From Enterobacter sichuanensis (lineage in GTDB: Bacteria; Pseudomonadota; Gammaproteobacteria; Enterobacterales; Enterobacteriaceae), in the NCBI RefSeq assembly GCF_002939185.1, contig NZ_POVL01000012.1:1-64000 (forward strand): a stretch of 64,000 bases of DNA, read 5' to 3'. A program made the position numbers and the translations under genes. A model generated the notes under the pieces. It was not told the origin of the DNA. It saw only the letters and a program-made list of their open reading frames with translations, and did no database searches. Every line of letters begins with the position of its first letter. Position 1 is the first letter of the stretch. Shown here piece by piece: positions 58,375 to 64,000 of the stretch.

Positions 58375-58680
58375 ATGAAGATTGTCTGGTCCAACGGTGC
58401 AAAGAAGGCGTTTTCAAAGATTGACGAGCGGTATCAGCGACGCATTGAGGTAAAGCTTGCTGAGCTGGATGACCGTTCCGCTCCCCGGCCCGATATCAAA
58501 AAAATATCGGCGACAGAAGATCATTTCCGGCTACGCGTTGGCGATTACCGCATCATCTATACGCTTCGGGACGATCCCGATGACCATTGTTATGTTTTGG
58601 CCATCAAGCGTAGAACTTCAACGACTTACCTGCATGAGGAGAGTGCAACCTATGGCTGTACAGCTAATCAAGGACGATAA
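58375..58680 (+). CDS. RelE/ParE-family toxin
   Basis: A 101-aa RelE-superfamily protein: KIVWSNGAKKAFSKIDERYQRRIEVKLAEL helices, then DDHFRLRVGDYRIIYTLRD-like strands with the conserved Arg residues (shown in part). GGAGGT precedes ATG 58375. It overlaps the downstream antitoxin gene by 29 nt in toxin-first order, as in HigBA-like loci. It probably cleaves mRNA on the ribosome. Confidence 0.88.
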   Translation: MKIVWSNGAKKAFSKIDERYQRRIEVKLAELDDRSAPRPDIKKISATEDHFRLRVGDYRIIYTLRDDPDDHCYVLAIKRRTSTTYLHEESATYGCTANQGR

Positions 58681-59056
58681 CGGGAAAACGCAGTACGTCG
58701 TTATTCCCTATCACGAATATTTTCGTATGCTCTTACAGATGGCAGAAATTGACGACGAAACCGACGACGACCTGGAGGATATTGAAGTCGAACACGATAG
58801 TCTGGATGACGTTGAGCTTCCTGGCGAGGTTTGCAGCATCATGACCTGGCAGAACGTCAGCCTGCAGGCCGCATGGCGCATCCTGCGCGGCATGTCCCAG
58901 CAGGAGGTGGCAGAGAAACTTGGCATCAGCCAGTCCGCCATGTCACAGCTGGAAGCGCTGGACTCTCGCCCGCAAAAGCGTACCCGCGAAAAACTCGCGG
59001 CACTTTACGGCTGTAAGCAGGAACAGATCAGCCTCTATTTACCGAAAGAGGGTTAA
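58652..59056 (+). CDS. XRE-family antitoxin of the RelE locus
   Basis: A 134-aa protein with an N-terminal Phd-like segment ([20 protein letters not shown]), an acidic linker (about residues 32-55, rich in Asp/Glu) and a C-terminal XRE helix-turn-helix ([22 protein letters not shown]). It neutralises the toxin and is likely to repress the operon. GAGGAGAG lies upstream. Its stop overlaps the end of convergent ybdD. Confidence 0.87.
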   Translation: MAVQLIKDDNGKTQYVVIPYHEYFRMLLQMAEIDDETDDDLEDIEVEHDSLDDVELPGEVCSIMTWQNVSLQAAWRILRGMSQQEVAEKLGISQSAMSQLEALDSRPQKRTREKLAALYGCKQEQISLYLPKEG

Positions 59057-59250
59057 CAGCACTTCGCCCCGCCCTTGCCGCCGTAGCGGGCGTCCTGGCG
59101 ATCGCGGAAAAATTCTTCATAGTTCATTGGCGTCTGGTCCGGATGGTTGACGCGCATATGCTCGACGTAATTGTCGTAATCCGGTACGCCGATCATCATT
59201 TTGGCGGCCTGGCCCAGGTACTTACCTGCTTTGGAAAGGGTGTCGAACAT
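59053..59250 (-). CDS. ybdD: YbdD/YjiX family protein
   Basis: A 65-aa protein of the DUF466/selenoprotein-like family ending KGGAKCC. It is encoded after cstA, and family members (YbdD, YjiX) are needed for the activity of the partner CstA/BtsT carriers. ATG 59250 gives the E. coli length. It is separated from cstA by a REP unit. Confidence 0.93.
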   Translation of the reverse strand: MFDTLSKAGKYLGQAAKMMIGVPDYDNYVEHMRVNHPDQTPMNYEEFFRDRQDARYGGKGGAKCC

Positions 59251-59271
59251 AATTCTCATCTCACAGGAAAA

Positions 59272-59304
59272 GTAGGCCGGGTAAGGCGAAGCCGTCACCC
59301 GGCA
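59272..59304. repeat. Single REP unit between cstA and ybdD
   Basis: One copy of GTAGGCCGGGTAAGGCGAAG...CACCCGGC within the 60-bp cstA-ybdD gap, overlapping the ybdD 5' leader. Confidence 0.85.
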
Positions 59305-59310
59305 CAAAGG

Positions 59311-61416
59311 TTAATGCGCCCCTTTCGCCTGGGTGACTATCGTTTCCAGGTTTTCAGGCATTGGCTCATACGGTGTCTCTTTCGCCGTCGGCTTGTCTTC
59401 TTTCAGCGCCGCCAGCGCGGTCTTCAGAGAATACAACGCCAGCACCACGACCACCACCATAAAGAAGATGGTCAGCCCGGCATCCAGACGGTTGTTAAAG
59501 ACCAGCTGCGACAGCTGTGATTCCGTGTACTGCGCCGGGATCTTGCCGCTGTCGATCATCGCCTGGAACTTGTTGGCAATCGCCAGGAAGCCCACTTTAT
59601 TGTCCGGACTGAAGGCTTTCTGCCAGCCCGCCGTCAGGGTACAAATCAGCAGCCAGGCCGTTGGTACCAGCGCCACCCACGCATAACGCTGGCGTTTCAT
59701 CTTAAACAGCACCACTGCACACAGCATCAGCGCCATGCCTGCCAGCATCTGGTTGGCAATCCCGAACAGCGGCCACAGGGTGTTAATCCCCCCCAGCGGG
59801 TCGACCACGCCCTGATGCAGGAAGTAGCCCCACGCCAGCACGCACAGGGCTGTCGCCAGCAGGTTCGCCGGTAACGACTCAGTACGCTTCAGGTTCGGGG
59901 AGATCACCCCCAGCAGATCCTGCAGCATAAAGCGCGCCGCACGGGTTCCCGCATCCACCGCCGTCAGGATAAACAGCGCTTCAAACAGAATGGCGAAGTG
60001 ATACCAGAACGACACATCCATCAGCCCGCCCAGCGCACCGTGAAGGATATACGCCATACCGACCGCAAGCGTAGGCGCACCGCCCGCTCGCGAGATAATG
60101 GACTGCTCGCCCACTTCACTGGCGATAGTCGTCAACGTATCAGGGGTAATCGCAAAGCCCCAGCCGCTCACCACCTGCGCGGCAGACGCCACAACGTCAG
60201 CGGTGCCCGCCGGCGCCAGAACCGCCATCGGGCTGTTCATCGCGAAGTAGACGCCCGGGTCGATAACGCAGGCGGAGACCAGCGCCATAATCGCCACGAA
60301 AGACTCCATCAACATGCCGCCGTAACCAATCAGGCAGGCCTGATTTTCATTCGCCAGCATCTTCGGCGTAGTGCCGGAGGCGATCAGCGCGTGGAAGCCC
60401 GACACCGCACCGCAGGCGATGGTGATAAACAGGAACGGGAACAGGTTGCCGGTCCAGACCGGGCCGGTGCCGTCAATGAATTTGGTCAGCGCCGGCATGG
60501 TCAGGGTCGGGCGCATAATCAGAATGCCGATCGCCAGCCCGACAATGGTACCGATTTTCAGGAAGGTGGAGAGGTAGTCGCGCGGCGCCAGCAGCAGCCA
60601 CACCGGCAGCACCGCCGCCACAAAGCCGTAACCCACCAGCATCCAGGTGAGCTGTACGCCGGTAAAGTCAAAGAACGGAGCCCAGGTCGGACTTTCCGCT
60701 ACCCAGCCGCCGGAGATAATGGCGAATACCAGCAGCACCAGACCAATGACCGACACCTCACCAATGCGTCCCGGACGCAGGTAACGAATGTAGATCCCCA
60801 TAAAGATGGCCAGTGGAATGGTGAACGCGACGGTGTAGGTCCCCCATGGGCTGTGGGTCAGCGCTTTCACCACGATCATCGCCAGCACAGCAAGGATGAT
60901 CACCATGATCATAAAGGTCGCCACCAGCGCAATCACCCCGGCGGTGGCCCCCATCTCCTCTTTCACCAGTTCGCCCAGCGAACGGCCGTCGCGGCGGGTG
61001 GAGACGAACAGCACCATAAAGTCCTGCACCGCCCCTGCCAGCACCACGCCGGCGAGGATCCAGATCATCCCCGGCAAATAGCCCATCTGCGCCGCCAGCA
61101 CCGGCCCCACCAGCGGGCCCGCTCCGGCAATCGCCGCAAAATGGTGACCGAACAGCACTTTCTTGTCCGTCGGAACGTAGTCCAGCCCGTCGTTATGGCG
61201 AACGGCGGGGGTCATGCGCGTGGCGTCAACCGCTAAAACGTTCTTCGCGATATAGCGGCCATAAAAACGGTACGCGATCAGGTAAATGCAGACGGAGGCA
61301 ACGACGATCCACAGCGCGTTGATCTGTTCCCCCCGGTTGAGGGCGATATAACCCAGGGCAAAGGCTCCCACAACGGAGAGCCCTGCCCATAAAAGGTGTT
61401 TCCCTGAGTTGTTCAT
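59311..61416 (-). CDS. cstA: Carbon starvation protein CstA
   Basis: An inner-membrane carrier induced by carbon starvation and linked to peptide and pyruvate uptake. It is 701 aa with about 16-18 helices; conserved blocks include FGHHFAAIAGAGPLVGPVLAA and SGFHALIASGTTPKML. The length equals E. coli CstA. ybdD follows in the same operon. A CRP-like site lies in the upstream divergent region. Confidence 0.96.
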   Translation of the reverse strand: MNNSGKHLLWAGLSVVGAFALGYIALNRGEQINALWIVVASVCIYLIAYRFYGRYIAKNVLAVDATRMTPAVRHNDGLDYVPTDKKVLFGHHFAAIAGAGPLVGPVLAAQMGYLPGMIWILAGVVLAGAVQDFMVLFVSTRRDGRSLGELVKEEMGATAGVIALVATFMIMVIILAVLAMIVVKALTHSPWGTYTVAFTIPLAIFMGIYIRYLRPGRIGEVSVIGLVLLVFAIISGGWVAESPTWAPFFDFTGVQLTWMLVGYGFVAAVLPVWLLLAPRDYLSTFLKIGTIVGLAIGILIMRPTLTMPALTKFIDGTGPVWTGNLFPFLFITIACGAVSGFHALIASGTTPKMLANENQACLIGYGGMLMESFVAIMALVSACVIDPGVYFAMNSPMAVLAPAGTADVVASAAQVVSGWGFAITPDTLTTIASEVGEQSIISRAGGAPTLAVGMAYILHGALGGLMDVSFWYHFAILFEALFILTAVDAGTRAARFMLQDLLGVISPNLKRTESLPANLLATALCVLAWGYFLHQGVVDPLGGINTLWPLFGIANQMLAGMALMLCAVVLFKMKRQRYAWVALVPTAWLLICTLTAGWQKAFSPDNKVGFLAIANKFQAMIDSGKIPAQYTESQLSQLVFNNRLDAGLTIFFMVVVVVLALYSLKTALAALKEDKPTAKETPYEPMPENLETIVTQAKGAH

Positions 61417-61535
61417 AATGGTGATCCGTTGTTGTGAAACAGTGAGATGTTACATTTTGTTTCTAGAACAACAGCGAAAATTTAACAACTTTGAAACGCA
61501 ATAATGCGTGGTCAAACCAGACATTTACACCACAT

Positions 61536-61551
61536 TGTTAAGCCGATCACT
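61536..61551. promoter_or_regulatory. CRP-like site between cstA and yjiH-like gene
   Basis: TGTTA-AGCCGA-TCACT matches eight of ten positions of the CRP half-sites TGTGA/TCACA. It is 120 nt from the cstA start and 134 nt from the divergent start. cstA is known to need CRP. Confidence 0.45.
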
Positions 61552-61684
61552 TTCGTACCGTCACCGGTCACACTTTTGCCTTTTTCGTCCCGCCCCGGCC
61601 TTACGGGATGATTTGTATCATTTTTTTTGCCCACAACCCCGCCAGAATGACCCTGCGCAATCGCGTGCATACAAGGAAAAGGAT

Positions 61685-62380
61685 ATGAACAGTTCAGTAC
61701 CTCAGGATAGTAAGGTCGGGCCCGGCGCGTACTTCGCCCTGGCGTTTGCAGCCGTATTCTTCTCTGGCCTGTTGGGCGGGAAAGAGTGGTACGGCGTGTT
61801 TGATTTCACCACCCTTAACGGTGCGTTTGGCAAAGTGGTCAGTAAAGCCAGCCTGGAGGATGGCACTCTGACGACGGCCAGCAGCGCCTTTCGCGGCACA
61901 GGCGGCAGCGGTGCGATGGACGGCTTTCTCTTCGCGCTCGGTCTCATTCCGGCCGTGATGTTTGCGCTTGGGATGATCAACGTGCTGGAGCACTACGGCG
62001 CCCTGCGTGCCGCCCGCAAGCTCTTAACCCCGCTGCTGCGCCCCCTGCTGGGCATTCCCGGCACCACCGGGCTGGCGCTGATAGGCAGCTTGCAAAGCAC
62101 CGACGTGGGCGCGTCCCTCACCCGAAACCTGTCTGATGAAGGGCAAATCAGCGAAAAAGAGAAAGATGTCTTCGCCATGTTCCAGTTTTCCGCCGGGGCG
62201 ATGATCACCAACTTTTTCTCCTCCGGCGCCATCCTCTTTACGCTGGTGGCCGTCGACGGCACGGCTGCCGTTCCCACCTCCATCGGCGCCTGCATCGCTG
62301 TGATGTTCATCATGAAAATCGTGGGGGCAAATCTGCTGCGTTTGCTCCTCTCTTGCACTGCTAAAGGAGACGCCGCATGA
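61685..62380 (+). CDS. GATE-domain membrane protein, YjiH-like
   Basis: A 231-aa nucleoside-recognition (GATE) domain membrane protein, related to E. coli YjiH. Membrane segments near residues 15-30, 80-100 and 195-215 surround the conserved LGIPGTTGLALIGSLQSTDVG. ATG 61685 follows AAGGA; the ORF upstream to 61508 has no homology. It overlaps the next gene by 4 nt. The role is unproven; transport is likely. Confidence 0.87.
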   Translation: MNSSVPQDSKVGPGAYFALAFAAVFFSGLLGGKEWYGVFDFTTLNGAFGKVVSKASLEDGTLTTASSAFRGTGGSGAMDGFLFALGLIPAVMFALGMINVLEHYGALRAARKLLTPLLRPLLGIPGTTGLALIGSLQSTDVGASLTRNLSDEGQISEKEKDVFAMFQFSAGAMITNFFSSGAILFTLVAVDGTAAVPTSIGACIAVMFIMKIVGANLLRLLLSCTAKGDAA

Positions 62381-62841
62381 GTGCTCCACAATCCAACCCG
62401 GTTATCACTGATGTCTTCGTCGAGGGGGCACGCAAAGGCTGGAGCATTGCCACCAGCAGCACCCTGCCCAACGTGGTAATGGCGTTTATCATCATCAAAG
62501 CGCTGGAGATCACCGGCGCGCTAAAAGGACTGGGGATGCTCTTCGCCCCGCTGATGGGGCTGTTTGGCCTGCTGGGCGAAGCCGCCGCTGTGCTGATTGG
62601 CGGCTGGATGTCGATGGGCGGTGGGATAGGCGTCGCCATTGGCCTGTTTGATAAGGGCATTCTCACCGGCGAGCACCTGGCGATTCTGGCGCCTGCCATC
62701 TACCTGATGGGCTCGCAGGTGCAGTACCTGGGCCGCATTCTGGGGGTGATCGGCACCCGCGCCAGGCGCATTCCGCTGATGATCGCCATCTCGGTAGTCA
62801 ACGCATTCTTAGCCATGCTGCTGATGCGCATTATTCTCTGA
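62377..62841 (+). CDS. GATE-domain membrane protein, YjiG-like
   Basis: A 154-aa partner of the preceding protein, similar to E. coli YjiG. It has four or so membrane helices and the conserved SSTLPNVVMAFIIIKALE and AILAPAIYLMGSQVQYLGR stretches. In E. coli the yjiH-yjiG pair precedes iadA (isoaspartyl dipeptidase); here an M20 peptidase takes that place. Confidence 0.87.
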   Translation: MSAPQSNPVITDVFVEGARKGWSIATSSTLPNVVMAFIIIKALEITGALKGLGMLFAPLMGLFGLLGEAAAVLIGGWMSMGGGIGVAIGLFDKGILTGEHLAILAPAIYLMGSQVQYLGRILGVIGTRARRIPLMIAISVVNAFLAMLLMRIIL

Positions 62842-62854
62842 ACAGGACGTGAAC

Positions 62855-63967
62855 ATGAATCTTGACCATTACATCGAAGAACTGAAAAGCCTGGTGAACG
62901 TAGACTGTGGAACCCAGACGATTGCAGGCGTCGCCACCGTGGCAGCCATTATGCAGCAGCTCTGGCAGCGCGAGGGCTGGCATACCGAACAGGTGAACCT
63001 GGGCGACAAGGTGGGTCCCGGCGTTTTCGTCAGCAACAAGCCGCAGGCACAACAGTTTGACGTGCTGCTGGTGGGCCATCTGGACACCGTGTTTGCCCCC
63101 GGTACTGTGGCCGGGCGCCCGCTGAGCGAGGACGATACTCGTCTGTACGGCCCCGGCGTCTCGGATATGAAGAGCGGATTGCTGAATATTTTATGGGCAA
63201 TGCGCGAACTGGACACCGCTGACAAAGAACGTCTGGCGATAGCCGTGGCGATGAACCCGGACGAAGAGACGGGTTCCGTCTATTCCCACGAATGGATTGG
63301 CGCGCTGGCAAAACGCTCCCGCTGCGTGCTGGTCTGCGAAGCCGCCCGCGCCGACGGCTCGCTGGTGAAAGCGCGGAAAGGCATGGCGGGCTATCACCTC
63401 ACCTTTAGCGGCGTGGCGGCGCATGCGGGTAACGACCCGGAAAAGGGCCGCTCGGCGATCGCCGCCCTGGCGAACAGCGTTATCGCCATTAATGCCCTGA
63501 CGAACTGGGATCGCGGTACCACGCTGAACGTTGGAGTGATACAGGGCGGCAGCGCGGCCAACGTGGTGGCCGATAAAGCTGTGGCCGAACTGGACGTCCG
63601 CTTCTGGGAAAACGATGAGTACGACCGGGTAAATCAGGCGCTGGAGGCGTTATGTGAAAAAGGCTTTTTAGACGGCGTGACCACCACGCTGACGCGGGTC
63701 AACCACAAACCGGCGATGGCAGCAAGCGTTGCAACGCAGGCGCTGATGCATCAGGTTGAAGCGGCGGGGAAAGCGGAAGGTATCGCCATTACCTGGCAGG
63801 CGGTTGGCGGCGGCAGCGATGCCAACCACACCGCGGCGCTCGGCATCCCGACGCTTGACGGCTTCGGGCCCGTTGGCGCCGGGTTCCACAGCCCCGCGGA
63901 GTGGCTGGATAAAGCGTCCATAGCGCCGAGAATTCGGTTACTTAAGCGCGTCGTTTCAATGCTCTAA
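62855..63967 (+). CDS. M20-family metallopeptidase (carboxypeptidase G2-like)
   Basis: A 370-aa dinuclear zinc peptidase. The zinc-binding motifs are VGHLDTVF, YGPGVSDMKSG, NPDEETGS (general base Glu plus Glu ligand) and the final FHSPAEW. The dimerisation domain has GVAAHAGNDPEKGRSA. ATG 62855 follows AGGA at 7 nt. It is probably cytoplasmic, cleaving a dipeptide or N-acyl amino acid brought in by the two upstream membrane proteins. Confidence 0.88.
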   Translation: MNLDHYIEELKSLVNVDCGTQTIAGVATVAAIMQQLWQREGWHTEQVNLGDKVGPGVFVSNKPQAQQFDVLLVGHLDTVFAPGTVAGRPLSEDDTRLYGPGVSDMKSGLLNILWAMRELDTADKERLAIAVAMNPDEETGSVYSHEWIGALAKRSRCVLVCEAARADGSLVKARKGMAGYHLTFSGVAAHAGNDPEKGRSAIAALANSVIAINALTNWDRGTTLNVGVIQGGSAANVVADKAVAELDVRFWENDEYDRVNQALEALCEKGFLDGVTTTLTRVNHKPAMAASVATQALMHQVEAAGKAEGIAITWQAVGGGSDANHTAALGIPTLDGFGPVGAGFHSPAEWLDKASIAPRIRLLKRVVSML

Positions 63968-63983
63968 TTTTGCACGACACTGT

Positions 63984-64000
63984 CCCCTCTCCCTGTGGGA
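63984..64000. repeat. Edge copy of the CCCTCTCCC palindrome
   Basis: CCCCTCTCCCTGTGGGA after the peptidase gene is the left part of the palindrome family seen at 296, 11906 and 48258; it continues past the window. Confidence 0.65.

Noticed and set aside
59998-61236. 412-codon plus-strand ORF opposite cstA
   Set aside because: Low-complexity His/Arg/Gln-rich antisense frame of the 701-aa cstA gene, a common shadow in high-GC membrane-protein genes.

Overview
The window is about 64 kb of chromosome from an Enterobacteriaceae member of the Enterobacter/Lelliottia/Leclercia type. Nearly every long gene reads as a close relative of an Escherichia coli K-12 gene, and gene order follows the E. coli cstA-to-glnX segment read in reverse. 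The differences fit Enterobacter: a complete methionine salvage set (mtnA, B, C, D, K) lies between ybdL and ybdH/hcxA, and dsbG, cobC (phpB) and the citrate fermentation cluster are missing from their E. coli positions. The species call is inference from gene content; no alignment was run.

Layout. 1-320: the end of a tRNA cluster (two tRNA-Gln). 324-5701: ubiF, then miaB, ybeZ, ybeY and corC (tRNA modification and ribosome quality control). 5707-10845: lnt and the glutamate/aspartate importer gltIJKL, with a sigma-54-type promoter ahead of gltI and an SroC-like RNA between gltI and gltJ. 10967-18692: rihA, ybeL, leuS-lptE-holA-nadD and rsfS-rlmH. 18721-24247: the cell-shape and wall genes mrdA-mrdB-rlpA-dacA. 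24353-28056: lipoate genes ybeD, lipB, ybeF, lipA, then tatE. 28182-36692: a frame-broken ybeM, crcB, a 28-codon ORF, cspE, pagP, dcuC, rna, a flavin reductase, rnk, a 29-codon ORF, ybdR and uspG. 36749-40603: the peroxide operon ahpCF and the LysR gene ybdO. 40778-43773: ybdN-ybdM and ybdL.

43896-56143 is the most distinctive part. mtnBCD and mtnA/mtnK recycle methylthioadenosine-derived methylthioribose to the keto acid that YbdL can transaminate to methionine. Both divergent promoter regions carry tandem MetJ-type boxes. A ribose-type ABC importer and an LVIVD beta-propeller protein follow mtnK and may feed this pathway. An AT-rich insert (45.78-47.97 kb) splits the mtn genes. It holds a P-loop ATPase gene broken by two -1 frame changes. 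An XRE regulator and a Ner/Nlp-like regulator follow it.

56303-64000: hcxA (ybdH), an SDR oxidoreductase, a RelE/XRE toxin-antitoxin pair, ybdD-cstA (starvation-induced peptide/pyruvate uptake), and a divergent operon of two GATE-domain membrane proteins with an M20 peptidase. The strongest unexplained signal is upstream of ahpC. There an OxyR-like site, an extended -10 promoter, three hairpins and a strong intrinsic terminator all lie on the minus strand, which looks like a short peroxide-induced RNA or an attenuated ahpC leader.
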